A stretch of DNA of 25,534 bases from an uncultured Lachnospiraceae bacterium (GTDB taxonomy: Bacteria > Bacillota > Clostridia > Lachnospirales > Lachnospiraceae). Position numbers and translations under genes: made by a program. The first letter of the stretch is position 1. The number at the start of each line of letters is the position of its first letter. The notes beneath the pieces are model-generated. The model searched no databases. It saw only the letters and a program-made list of their open reading frames with translations, and was not told where the DNA came from. Location: positions 67,396-92,929 of the forward strand of contig CAJUDQ010000002.1 in assembly GCA_910585215.1 (NCBI GenBank), read 5' to 3'. Below, piece after piece: positions 1-8,400 of the stretch.

Positions 1-91
1 AATATGTCTTCGCTTTTATTTAATTGTGATATTTTAAATGGTATATATTATATTTTAAAAATAGGAAAAAAATAGGAGAACTGTTTGAAAA

Positions 92-673
92 ATGAAAATA
101 AATAATTTTGAAATTATTTTCCTTCCAAAAAAAGAATGGAAGGGAATACCAATTCCTATGAGATATACGACAGAAGAATATTTTGACGTAAGTATGGAAA
201 AAAATGAAATGGGATATCACATTAAATTCCAAAAATGTAAATTTGATTCACCTGTTACACATTATCCAGAGGAATATGATTTTCCTGACAAATTATATGA
301 GGACCATTGGGAAAAGGCGTCTGCATGGGGAATTGTAGAAAAGAAAGATGAAAAACAGGAATTGATTGCCTGTATTGAAATCTGTCCGGAAGAGTGGAGC
401 AACCGCCTGATAGTTACAGAACTGTGGGTACATGAAGATTTTCGCAGACAGGGTATTGCACATGCTCTTATGGCGATTGCAAAGGAACAGGCAGCTTTAC
501 AACAAAGAAGAGCAATTATTCTTGAAACACAATCCTGCAATACAGGGGCTATTTCTTTTTACCAGCAGGAGGGATTTGAGCCAGTTGGTTTTGACAGCTG
601 CTGTTATTCCAATCGGGATTTGGAGAGAAAAGAAGTCCGCATTAATATGGGATATTTTCTAAAGGGAAAATAA
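92..673 (+). CDS. GNAT acetyltransferase, streptothricin acetyltransferase-like
   Basis: The 193-residue protein carries the acetyl-CoA-binding GNAT motif A as RRQGIA (residues 118-123). This is followed by LETQSCNTGAISFYQQEGF (144-162) and a C-terminal CYSN...MGYFL stretch. That order, especially LETQ-x3-AxxFYxxxGF followed by YSN, is the pattern I know from streptothricin acetyltransferases (Sat family), which acetylate the beta-lysine amine of streptothricin. Family membership is visible in the sequence. The actual substrate is inferred and could be another amine. The N-terminal 90 residues are more diverged. The ATG at 92 follows AGGAGA (74-79). Weak promoter-like boxes (TTGTGA, TATTAT) lie upstream within the first 60 bases. 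No operon partner is evident. Confidence 0.8.
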   Translation: MKINNFEIIFLPKKEWKGIPIPMRYTTEEYFDVSMEKNEMGYHIKFQKCKFDSPVTHYPEEYDFPDKLYEDHWEKASAWGIVEKKDEKQELIACIEICPEEWSNRLIVTELWVHEDFRRQGIAHALMAIAKEQAALQQRRAIILETQSCNTGAISFYQQEGFEPVGFDSCCYSNRDLERKEVRINMGYFLKGK

Positions 674-743
674 AAGCTTTTCGAAATGGATATCATATTA
701 GGTTCTATATCAATTCAGAAAACAGTGAAAAGAGGTATTTATT

Positions 744-1511
744 TTGTGTAATATAAAAAAAGCTATTGACAACATTTTTAATGATAATTTCTGTGCGCAT
801 TTACTGAATTTTTTAATACGGGCAAATATGACAACTTCTGACTTTGACACACGTGGACAGGTTTTTTTTCAAGTAATAAAAAAATGGAAGAGCGATTATT
901 TGCAAAAAAGAGAAGCAATACAATTATTAGGAATAAAAGGCTGGTATTTTGATATAACAATAATGGAGTTTTCTTTCCATTTTTATTCCGCATCACAGGA
1001 AGAACTAGAAGAATATCTGTTTAAAATATTTCTCATATGTGAGTTTGGCGATCTTAGTGATGATGAATATAATTGGTATATGAACAAATTTAACAAAGAA
1101 TTTTTTCAGAAACATTATCCAGAGTTCCAGAAATTGTTTACAGGCAAAGAACAAGTGATTTCAGATTTTGAAAAAAATATATGTGATAATTTTCAATTTG
1201 AGTTTTCAGATAAATGCACTGTACAATTAACAAAAAATACATTTATTCATAAAATTGAAGATTACGAAAAAGAATCAGAAGAAAAATTTTCTTGGTATTG
1301 CAGTCCTGAAAATAATTCAGTGAATGAGAGAGTAATCGAGAATTTAAAAGACCAATATCCAAAATATCATAATGTTGTTGCCAGACTGAAAGATGATTTG
1401 GATATTTTGGAGATTTTTAGAATCAATGAACATAATTGTGAAAACAGAATGTTTTATCTGGCTGTAAGACAGGACAGTGTCTGTTTGCTGGCGATTCAGG
1501 ATTTTATGTGA
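744..1511 (+). CDS. Hypothetical protein with TTG start
   Basis: I do not recognise this 255-residue protein. It is soluble, with no signal peptide or membrane segment, and is rich in Phe, Tyr, Glu and Lys. The reading frame is open for 768 bases in AT-rich DNA, which argues that it is real. No ATG begins the frame nearby. TTG at 744 is preceded by AAAGAGG (729-735) at a sensible distance; a later internal ATG (residue 29, MTTSDFD) is an alternative start. Its 3' end overlaps by 16 bases the stop of a degraded AraC fragment on the opposite strand. It lies 70 bases after the acetyltransferase gene with no clear terminator between, so the two could be co-transcribed. Confidence 0.55.
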   Translation: MCNIKKAIDNIFNDNFCAHLLNFLIRANMTTSDFDTRGQVFFQVIKKWKSDYLQKREAIQLLGIKGWYFDITIMEFSFHFYSASQEELEEYLFKIFLICEFGDLSDDEYNWYMNKFNKEFFQKHYPEFQKLFTGKEQVISDFEKNICDNFQFEFSDKCTVQLTKNTFIHKIEDYEKESEEKFSWYCSPENNSVNERVIENLKDQYPKYHNVVARLKDDLDILEIFRINEHNCENRMFYLAVRQDSVCLLAIQDFM

Positions 1512-1665
1512 TTCCTTCCAAAAATCTGCTGATATTCTTTCGGGCATAATCCAAATTCCTTTTTAAAGGCTCTGTAAAAGCTTGAATAATCTTTAAAACC
1601 ATACATGAGACAGGCTTCCCCAATATCCGTATCACTGCATATTGCATCGCGGCACATGAGGAGAA
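1496..1665 (-). pseudogene. AraC-family regulator, C-terminal HTH remnant
   Basis: Read on the minus strand, this stretch encodes the second helix-turn-helix of an AraC/XylS regulator: a CRDAICSDTDIGEA segment, then the hallmark GFKDYSSFYRAFKKEFG and PKEYQQ. The frame ends with a TGA at 1496-1498. Upstream of about 1665 on the minus strand the frame stays open for a while, but the translation no longer resembles an AraC protein. The cupin-like sensor domain and first HTH are missing. The fragment has no credible start or ribosome binding site. It resembles the equivalent region of the intact AraC gene at 4377-5249 (both have GFKDYS.F.RA) but is clearly a different paralogue. Confidence 0.75.
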
Positions 1666-1755
1666 TATCCGGAGAATGAAAAAGCACTTGAAAGAATTGT
1701 AAAAGGTATTTCATATCAAAATGCAGTGAGGTACTTTGGATTTCATATTGTGTAA
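1663..1755 (+). pseudogene. Possible amidohydrolase 3' remnant
   Basis: On the plus strand the frame reads EYPENEKALERIVKGISYQNA then VRYFGF and stops at TAA 1753-1755. The pattern (ENxxALxxIxxxNAxRYFG near a C terminus) resembles the end of TIM-barrel amidohydrolases, where a terminal NAxRxF helix is common. Only about 30 codons remain and there is no start codon or ribosome binding site. The fragment begins exactly where the AraC remnant on the other strand breaks off. The family call rests on a short motif and is tentative. Confidence 0.4.
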
Positions 1756-1821
1756 TATAAAAAATTAAACAGAGCAAGAGGATACAGAATGGATTCGTTA
1801 TCAAAATTAAAATAAACTATC

Positions 1822-1850
1822 TTGACTTTGCCGGTAAAACATTATATAAT
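1822..1850 (+). promoter_or_regulatory. Sigma-A promoter of the CDF exporter leader
   Basis: TTGACT (1822-1827) and a perfect TATAAT (1845-1850) are separated by 17 bases. Transcription would start near 1857 and give a leader of about 315 nt that contains the NiCo-type aptamer and terminator ahead of the exporter gene. A hairpin TTCACATATA/TATATGTGAA follows the expected start. Confidence 0.8.
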
Positions 1851-1907
1851 AAAAAATATTTCACATATAGTAGGAAGTGGCATATCATATATATGTGAAT
1901 ATAATTT

Positions 1908-2008
1908 ATAAAGATGAGCAGGCGTGAAGTATTCACGACCGGGCTGGTTTGGATAAACTGGCAGCAGATAATAGATTTCAGGCATCTGCGGGACATTTCT
2001 TATGTCTT
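1908..2008 (+). promoter_or_regulatory. NiCo (czcD-type) riboswitch aptamer
   Basis: The leader contains the conserved elements of the NiCo/czcD motif in order: GAGCAGGC (1916-1923), a GTGAA/TTCAC hairpin, CCGGGCTGG, a second hairpin closing at CTGGCAGCAGAT, then ATCTGCGGGACA (1984-1995). This matches the four-helix aptamer I recall from published NiCo riboswitch structures (GAGCAGGC, GGGC, GGCA.CAGAU and AUCUG.GGGACA segments). The ligand class is Co2+ or Ni2+, and Fe2+ has also been proposed for this class. The gene downstream is a cation-diffusion facilitator, the usual partner. Confidence 0.9.
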
Positions 2009-2024
2009 GCAGATGCCTGTTTTT
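1979..2024 (+). terminator. Riboswitch-controlled intrinsic terminator
   Basis: CAGGCATCTGC (1979-1989) pairs perfectly with GCAGATGCCTG (2009-2019), followed by TTTTT (2020-2024). The 5' arm contains ATCTGC (1984-1989), which in the aptamer pairs instead with GCAGAT (1964-1969). Metal binding should therefore hold ATCTGC in the aptamer, prevent the terminator and turn the exporter on. This is inferred from the mutually exclusive pairings. Confidence 0.9.
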
Positions 2025-2173
2025 AGTAATCAGTAAAAGTGTAAGATATGTAAATTTTCTGTTTTCTTTGAAAGAAATTGTACAGAAAATGTAGTAAAAA
2101 ATAAGTATAAATAATATCAGCAGACGTAAATATAGAAAATGATATTTATTCTCAGGAAAGGGAAGGTAGAAAG

Positions 2174-3091
2174 ATGAGATATAGAAAAAAATTAGAAAAC
2201 AATAGAAATGAAAATATGATTATCAAACAGATATCCTTTGTTGGGATAGCTGGAAATATCATTTTGTCAGCATTTAAGTTATTTGCAGGCATTGTTGGAA
2301 AATCGGGCGCGATGATTTCAGATGCCATACATTCTTTATCAGATGTATTTGCTACTTTTATTGCGTTTCTGGGGGTTATTCTGTCTAAAAAGTCCGCAGA
2401 TACCGAGCACCCTTACGGGCATGAGCGAATAGAATGTGTGGCCTCTCTGATTTTGGGAATCATTTTGCTGATGACAGGCTGTGGTATTGGTATGACTGGT
2501 ATTAAGACTGTTTTGGCAGGAAATTATGAAAAATTGTCTGTACCGCATGGAATTGCCCTGGCGGCGGCGCTGGTGTCTGTAGCGGTCAAAGAAGGAATGT
2601 ACTGGTATACAAGACACTATGCAAAATTACTTCAATCAGAAGCGTTTATGGCTGATGCATGGCATCACCGTTCAGATGCACTCTCATCTGTTGGTTCTTT
2701 TATTGGGATTGGCGGAGCAATGCTGGGTTTTCCGGTAATGGATTCTGTGGCAAGTATTGTTATTTGCCTGTTTATTTTAAAGGTTGCATATGATATCTTG
2801 AAAAATGCACTGGAAAATATGCTGGATACTTCCTGTGATAAAGAGTATGAAAAAAAGTTGTCTGATTTTATTTTATGTCATGAGGGAGTTCTGAATGTGG
2901 ATTTATTGAATACCAGAAAATTTGGAAATAAAGTATATGTGGATTTGGAAATTGCAGTAGACGGAAATTCTTCTTTGAAAGACGCTCATGCGATTGCCGA
3001 AAAAGTACATGACGGAGTGGAACGGGAATTTTTTGATGTCAAGCATATTATGATTCATGTAAATCCGGCGCAGGAAACGGACAGAGAATAA
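2174..3091 (+). CDS. CDF-family divalent metal exporter
   Basis: This 305-residue cation diffusion facilitator exports divalent metals across the cytoplasmic membrane by proton antiport. It has about six hydrophobic segments followed by a soluble C-terminal dimerisation domain of roughly 90 residues. The transport site is the double HxxxD arrangement: H53-SLS-D57 in TM2 (context ISDAIHSLSD) and H164-HRS-D168 in TM5 (ADAWHHRSD). The family signature HPYGHERIE is at 79-87. Length is typical. The ATG at 2174 follows GGAAGG (2161-2166). A NiCo-type riboswitch upstream suggests Co/Ni (or Fe) export rather than zinc; the protein sequence alone does not decide this. It is transcribed alone, since the next gene has its own promoter and riboswitch. 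Confidence 0.9.
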   Translation: MRYRKKLENNRNENMIIKQISFVGIAGNIILSAFKLFAGIVGKSGAMISDAIHSLSDVFATFIAFLGVILSKKSADTEHPYGHERIECVASLILGIILLMTGCGIGMTGIKTVLAGNYEKLSVPHGIALAAALVSVAVKEGMYWYTRHYAKLLQSEAFMADAWHHRSDALSSVGSFIGIGGAMLGFPVMDSVASIVICLFILKVAYDILKNALENMLDTSCDKEYEKKLSDFILCHEGVLNVDLLNTRKFGNKVYVDLEIAVDGNSSLKDAHAIAEKVHDGVEREFFDVKHIMIHVNPAQETDRE

Positions 3092-3096
3092 TAGGA

Positions 3097-3125
3097 TTGA
3101 CGAAGTATTCTTAAAGTAGTATGAT
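3097..3125 (+). promoter_or_regulatory. Sigma-A promoter of the cobalamin-riboswitch operon
   Basis: TTGACG (3097-3102) and TATGAT (3120-3125) are spaced by 17 bases and lie directly before the cobalamin riboswitch. Transcription would begin near 3132, right at the riboswitch 5' strand. Confidence 0.75.
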
Positions 3126-3130
3126 ATAAC

Positions 3131-3296
3131 ACGGACTGTCTGGGGAAACAGGTGCAAATCCTGTACGAGCCCGTCGCCGTAAGATACATGAACTTATACT
3201 GTCAGCCTAACCTTATGCCACATTTGGGAAAAGCCATTGGATAATATCTGAGAAGGCCGGAGAACAGAGTGTCAAGTCGAAATATCCGGACAGTAC
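3131..3296 (+). promoter_or_regulatory. Cobalamin riboswitch
   Basis: The conserved series is present. GGGGAAACAGGTGCAAATCC (3142-3161) carries the GGGAA...GGTGxAAxTCC core. It is followed by GAGCCCGTCGCCGTAA, then GCCACATTTGGGAA, and a B12-box-like AAGTCGAAATATCCGG near the 3' end. The outer strands ACTGTCTGG (3135-3143) and CCGGACAGT (3286-3294) pair, closing the element. Cobalamin riboswitches repress corrinoid uptake or synthesis genes when the vitamin is abundant. No T-rich terminator follows, so control is probably translational; this last point is inference. Confidence 0.9.
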
Positions 3297-3384
3297 AAAA
3301 TCCTTCGATTCATTGCCAAGAGCATATGAAACCGCGAGCGCCGGTTCTTCTGGAGGAAATAAACCATCAAAGGAGATTACAAAT

Positions 3385-3852
3385 ATGCAGATGAAATGCA
3401 GAAAAAAATTATTGTCGCATATCCTTTGTACTGTGCTTATTGTGGCTATGGCACTGTTTACAACTGGTTGTAACGGCAAAAATAAGGATGAGGTCGAAAC
3501 TACATCCAAAAAGGAAACCAAAGTTGAAGCTGAACAGCAAATGAAAGTGCTCGGAGAAGGCAGCACAAAGTTTGATTTTACTGTGGTAGATAAAGAGGGC
3601 AGTAAAACAGAATTTGAAGTTCACACAGACAAAAAAACAGTTGGTGAAGCTCTGGTTGAATTGAAATTGATTGAGGGAGAAGACAGTGAATACGGTCTTT
3701 TTGTAAAGAAAGTAAACGGAATAGCCGCTGATTATGACAAAGACGGCATGTACTGGGCATTCTATATTAATGGTGAATATGCGATGTCCGGCGTTGATTC
3801 CACAGAGATAAAAGAGGGGCAAAGCTACTCTTTTAAAATGGAAAAATCATGA
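3385..3852 (+). CDS. DUF4430 (transcobalamin C-terminal-like) lipoprotein
   Basis: The 155-residue exported lipoprotein has a positively charged N terminus, a hydrophobic stretch and the lipobox FTTGC, then a charged Lys/Glu linker. A C-terminal domain of about 100 residues follows (FDFTVVDKEG...TVGEALVEL...YWAFYINGEYAMSGVDSTEIKEGQSYSFKME). This is the DUF4430 pattern, related to the C-terminal domain of transcobalamin. The ATG at 3385 has AGGAG at 3371-3375; an in-frame codon further upstream (3313) lies in the leader and is not credible. The stop overlaps the next ATG by 4 bases. With a cobalamin riboswitch upstream and an S component downstream, it probably captures a corrinoid or a precursor outside the membrane. 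That role is inferred. Confidence 0.85.
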   Translation: MQMKCRKKLLSHILCTVLIVAMALFTTGCNGKNKDEVETTSKKETKVEAEQQMKVLGEGSTKFDFTVVDKEGSKTEFEVHTDKKTVGEALVELKLIEGEDSEYGLFVKKVNGIAADYDKDGMYWAFYINGEYAMSGVDSTEIKEGQSYSFKMEKS

Positions 3853-4367
3853 AACTGACAGCAAGGGAAATTGCTGTATTCGGAATGCTCGGAGCTGTTA
3901 TGTTTGCTTCTAAGCTTCTCATGGAGTTTGCGCCGAATATTCATCTACTTGGCACTTTTATAGTTGCCTTTACAGTTGTTTATAGACGAAAAGCATTGTA
4001 TGTGATTTATACATATGTGCTGTTAAATGGGCTTTTTTATGGTTTTGCAGCATGGTGGATTCCCTATTTGTATATATGGACAGTTCTCTGGGGAGCAGTT
4101 ATGCTTCTTCCGAAAAAAATGCCAAAGAAAATACAGCCTATTGTATATATGCTGGTATGCGCCATGCACGGGTTTTTGTTTGGAACCTTATATGCTCCGG
4201 CACAGGCTCTTTTATATGGCATGAATTTAAAAATGACAATTGCATGGATTATTGCAGGTCTGCCATGGGATTGCATACATGGAATCAGTAATTTTTTCTG
4301 CGGCATATTAATTCTGCCGATTATTTCCGCGTTAAGACTTGCACAGAAGAATATGGAAAAAAGTTGA
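3849..4367 (+). CDS. ECF transporter S component, likely corrinoid-related
   Basis: The 172-residue integral membrane protein has about five or six hydrophobic segments and begins MKLTAREIAVFGMLGAVMFASK, the AxxAxxxAL-like opening typical of ECF S components that contacts the EcfT subunit. The length is typical. It overlaps the DUF4430 lipoprotein gene through ATGA at 3849-3852, which indicates translational coupling, and is governed by the same cobalamin riboswitch. No EcfA/A'/T genes are present, so it should use a shared energising module encoded elsewhere (group II ECF). The substrate is inferred from regulation as cobalamin, a cobinamide or a lower-ligand base (CblT-like). The gene ends 9 bases from the convergent AraC stop. 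Confidence 0.8.
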   Translation: MKLTAREIAVFGMLGAVMFASKLLMEFAPNIHLLGTFIVAFTVVYRRKALYVIYTYVLLNGLFYGFAAWWIPYLYIWTVLWGAVMLLPKKMPKKIQPIVYMLVCAMHGFLFGTLYAPAQALLYGMNLKMTIAWIIAGLPWDCIHGISNFFCGILILPIISALRLAQKNMEKS

Positions 4368-4376
4368 TATGTTATC

Positions 4377-5249
4377 TCAGCTTTTTGGAAATAAAATTGT
4401 ATTTTTTTGTGCATCTTTTTGAGGAGTAGTTCCAAAATATTGTTTATAAGCTCTGAAAAAAGTAGAATAATCTTTAAAACCACACAAAAGGGCTGTTTCG
4501 TAAGCCGGAGTACCTTCATAAAGAAAGGTCTTGGCTGCGAGCAGCCTTTTTATTGTAATGTAGTTCCAGACAGTAGGAGAAGTCAATTTTTTGAAGGAGA
4601 TATTCAGACTGGAACGACTGATATAAAAGCGTCTACAAAGACTGTTTACAGAAAGGTCCTCAAATAAATGTTCATTAATATAGAAAATAATTTCAGAAAT
4701 CAAACTGTTTTTGGAAACAGGAAAAGAATTATCCGGATTTTTCGAATACAGTTTATTTATTTCTGTTAATATGGAAAAGAGACTTGAAATTATGGTAATT
4801 CTTTTCTTATAATTGTCATTTGATACCTGTAAAATATTTTGCAGTGCATTTTCAATCATTAATTTTGAATGTTTTTCCAAAAAATAAAAATTATTATTTC
4901 CCAATAAATGTTCGTCAAATGGAACTAAAAGTAAATGTTTTGGGTCAATAGAATCTAAAATATTGGGGAAAAAATGAAGAATTATCCGTTCATACGGTTC
5001 CGTTCCTGTTAAGCGTGTATAATGTACTTCGTTGGAACGAATTAAATATATACAAGAGGGTTGAATGGGATACTCCATACCTTCAATATAAATACTTCCC
5101 TGACCAGATATAAGATACTGCAATTCATAAATTTCATGTGCATGCATTCCAAAGCTGTGTGTAAATGGCGGATAGTCTCGATTGCTGTGAAAAAACAGTT
5201 CAGAATCTTTGTAATAATCAATATATTTCACATTGTCAATTTCTACCAT
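4377..5249 (-). CDS. AraC-family regulator of the GH115 gene
   Basis: The 290-residue regulator has an N-terminal cupin-like sensing region (THSFGMHAHEIYELQYLISGQGSIYIEG) and a C-terminal double HTH (ISEIIFYINEHLFEDLSVNSL... and GFKDYSTFFRAYKQYFG). I place the start at the CAT on 5247-5249 (MVEIDNVKY) because CTCCT at 5259-5263 gives an AGGAG ribosome binding site and a good minus-strand promoter lies just upstream at 5281-5309. A longer in-frame version starting at 5351 would run through that promoter. The gene is divergent from the GH115 glucuronidase, the usual layout for a local activator responding to an oligosaccharide or uronic acid. The inducer is not shown by the sequence. Confidence 0.85.
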   Translation of the reverse strand: MVEIDNVKYIDYYKDSELFFHSNRDYPPFTHSFGMHAHEIYELQYLISGQGSIYIEGMEYPIQPSCIYLIRSNEVHYTRLTGTEPYERIILHFFPNILDSIDPKHLLLVPFDEHLLGNNNFYFLEKHSKLMIENALQNILQVSNDNYKKRITIISSLFSILTEINKLYSKNPDNSFPVSKNSLISEIIFYINEHLFEDLSVNSLCRRFYISRSSLNISFKKLTSPTVWNYITIKRLLAAKTFLYEGTPAYETALLCGFKDYSTFFRAYKQYFGTTPQKDAQKNTILFPKS

Positions 5250-5280
5250 ATCATAATACTCCTTTTTTACTTTTATCCAC

Positions 5281-5309
5281 AGTATAATACAGAAAAATAC
5301 AATTTGCAA
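5281..5309 (-). promoter_or_regulatory. Promoter of the AraC gene
   Basis: On the minus strand, TTGCAA (5304-5309) and TATACT (5281-5286 as AGTATA) are separated by 17 bases. The start would fall close before the AGGAG at 5259-5263, leaving a short leader and supporting the 5249 start codon. Confidence 0.65.
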
Positions 5310-5327
5310 TATATTATATCTAAAACG

Positions 5328-5359
5328 CAATTTTCTCATAAATTGTATCATGATATAAT
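5328..5359 (+). promoter_or_regulatory. Activator-dependent promoter of the GH115 gene
   Basis: A perfect TATAAT (5354-5359) has only a poor -35 (TTTTCT, 5331-5336) at the right distance. An inverted repeat, CAATTT (5328-5333) and AAATTG (5340-5345), overlies that -35. A good -10 with a missing -35 and a dyad over it is the expected form of an AraC-activated promoter. The assignment of this dyad as the operator is inference. Confidence 0.5.
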
Positions 5360-5411
5360 TTGTTTAATAAAGAAAACTATAAAAATAAAAATGAAAAAAG
5401 GAGGAAAAACT

Positions 5412-8400
5412 ATGTTTGTAATAAAAAAAGAACAAAAGGTTCAGATTTATCTCTCAGAAAATTCAGCAGAGGGAGTCAGAATTGCAGCGAAAAATCTCTG
5501 TAAAGACTTGGAAAAAATCTGTGCGGTATATCCGGTATTGACAGAGGAAAAAGAGGAGGCCGATATTGTAATTGAAACTGTTGATAAAGCAGGGGACTGT
5601 TGTGAGCCGGAAAAAGAAATATTTATTGGAAAAGATGGAATTTTAATATGGGAAGCATATTGTATAAGAGTAAAAGAAAATAAATTATATATTACAGGTG
5701 CAGGAAGACGTGGCGTAATATATGGCATATACGAGTTTAGCAGACTGCAGGGAGTATCTCCGTGGTATTGGTTTGCAGATGTTCCGGTAAAGAAAAAAGA
5801 ATTGATTTCACTGGAAGAGAATTTTTGTATTTTTGATTATCCATCCGTAAAATACAGAGGAATTTTTATTAATGACGAAGAGGAGCTGGAAGCGTGGGCT
5901 ATTCGTTATATGCATGAAGCTACTATAGGACCAAAGACTTATGAAAAAATTTTTGAACTGCTTTTGCGCCTTCGGGCAAATTATATATGGCCGGCTATGC
6001 ATGTCAATGCTTTTCATATGAATCCACAAAATGCAATATTGGCAGACCGCATGGGAATTGTGATTGGAACATCACACTGTGATATGCTTCTTAGAAGTAA
6101 TCAGAATGAATGGAAACCTTGGCTGAAACAAAAAGGATATTGTGCGAAGTATGATTATTCAATAGAAGGAAAAAACAGGGAAATCATAAAAGAATACTGG
6201 CGTGAATCCGTCAGAAAGAATAAGGAATATGAGGTTTGTTTTACCATTGGAATGAGGGGGATTCATGACAGTGGTTTTGTTACAGAAGAAATTGACAAAT
6301 TGAAATGTTCAGAAGAAGAAAAAGTTCAGAATAAAATACAACTGCTTGAGAAGATTATGAAGGAACAGCAGGAAATTATATTGGAGGAAACGGGAAAGAC
6401 GGTTATGCAGACGTTTATTCCATATAAAGAGGTTTTGTCATTATATGATAAAGGACTCAAGGTTCCGGATAATGTTACTTTGATTTGGGCAAATGACAAT
6501 TTTGGATATATGCGACATTATCCGGATGAAAAGGAACAAAAACGGTCAGGCGGAAACGGGTTGTATTATCATGCTTCTTATTGGGCACATCCAGGTATGA
6601 GTTATCTGTTTTTTAATTCTACGCCATTATCGCATATGAAAAATGAACTGAAAAAATCTTATGAGAATGGTATCAGACGGTTATGGGTATTAAATGCAGG
6701 TGCAATGAAACCATTGGAAATTGATATAGAATTCTTTTTAAGCTATGCATGGGAAATAGGGAGAAAAGAAACTACCACGGAAAATGTACGTGATTTCCTT
6801 GTTCACTGGTTTATATGTAATTTTGAAGCAAAAAATCTGACAGAACTGGCACAGGAAGCGTCTGAAATTTATATGACTTTTTCACAGATAACAAATGTGC
6901 GAAAGGTAGAGCATATGACATCAAATGTTTTTTCACAGACGGCGTATGGAAATGAAGCGGCATATCGTATGAATCGATATCAGGATATTTTTTATCGCAC
7001 CGTGTTATTACAACAGAAGCTTGAAAAGCCGCAACAGGAAGCTTTTTTTCAGATGTTTGCAATGAAAATATATGCGGCCTATTTTATTAATGCTTCTTTT
7101 TATTTTGCAGACAGAAGTATACTGATGTATGAGAAAGACAAAATGGCGCAGGCAGAACAGTATACCTTATATTCAAGACAGATGGATGAATATAAACGAA
7201 GAGTAATTTATTATTATAATAAAATTTTAAGTAAGGGAAAGTGGGATAAAATCGTTACTCCTGAGTGTTTTCTGCCTCCATGTACGGCTCTTTATCCTGC
7301 ATGCAAACCGGCGTTGGTGCTAGAAGAATGGCCGGAAAATTTTGAGGCTGGTTTTGAAAGAGAAAAAGAAGAAAAAAATCATATTTACAAAAGTGAAACA
7401 GGATACAGTGAAAATGATGGATATATTTGTGTGATTATGTCCCATTTTGAAAAAAACAGCGGATGGAATGAAATAAAAGATATTGGATTTTTTGAGGGAA
7501 GCGCTATGGAAGCAGGAGAAGGTATTCTTGAATATGAAATAAATACTGTGACACAGGGAAGCTTTTTGCTGGAATTATATCGTTTTCCAACTTTAAATGC
7601 ACGGGGAAAAATCCGCGTTGGAATTAGGGTGGATAATGGAGAATTATTGATACTTGAGTCCAAAGCGACAGATGAATGGAGAGATACTTGGAAACAAAAT
7701 GTCATAAATAATGTGGAAAAATTATATATAAAACTGCCATATATAAATGCAGGGAAACATAGCATTTCCATTTATTCAGTAGATAAATATTTTTTATGTA
7801 CAAAATTTGTTATTTATACAAAAAGTTTTACAGCTTCTAATCTGGGACCGCAGGAAAGCTATCATTCCTTTTATCATTCAAATTATAGTGCCTATCAGCA
7901 GGAACAAAAACTTTATTCAAAAAATTCAGAGCAGGAAGATTGTTATACATACAGGGAAAATATGGAGGAATTGGACAGACTTTGCGAAAGGATTTTTTGC
8001 TGTAAAGAAGCTCCGTTGCCGGATGTGATTTATGCAGACAGGGAGTTCTGGAAAAAAGAAAGGCTATATTTGAAAAACTCTGTCTGCGAACAGAAAAAGC
8101 TGGGGTATGAAAAGTATGCCCTAAAAAATGGAAAAAAAGACGTATTTTCGGTATTTGGAAAAGGCGTATTTCAGGAATGTAACGGGATAATTGCTTTTGG
8201 TTCGGAATATGTACTGGAGCAGTCTGAGTATGCATATTTAACAGCGGGAAAAATAACAATGGAAGGAATAACGGAAGAAAAAACAGCATTAGAAAGGATA
8301 ACGCCAGAAGGGGCAGCATTAAAAGTTTCAGGCTCAGAAAGAAATAAACATATTTTCTGGGAGCATACACAATCAGAAACCGATGGAAGAACAGGAATTG

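Noticed and set aside
3313..3384. Upstream start for the DUF4430 lipoprotein
   Set aside because: It lies in the riboswitch leader and would put 24 residues before a normal signal peptide; AGGAG supports 3385.
5250..5351. N-terminal extension of the AraC frame to 5351
   Set aside because: It would translate through the minus-strand promoter at 5281-5309; AGGAG supports the start at 5249.
5061..5411. Long N-terminal extension of the GH115 frame
   Set aside because: It overlaps the divergent AraC gene and both promoters and has no ribosome binding site; ATG 5412 has AAGGAGG.
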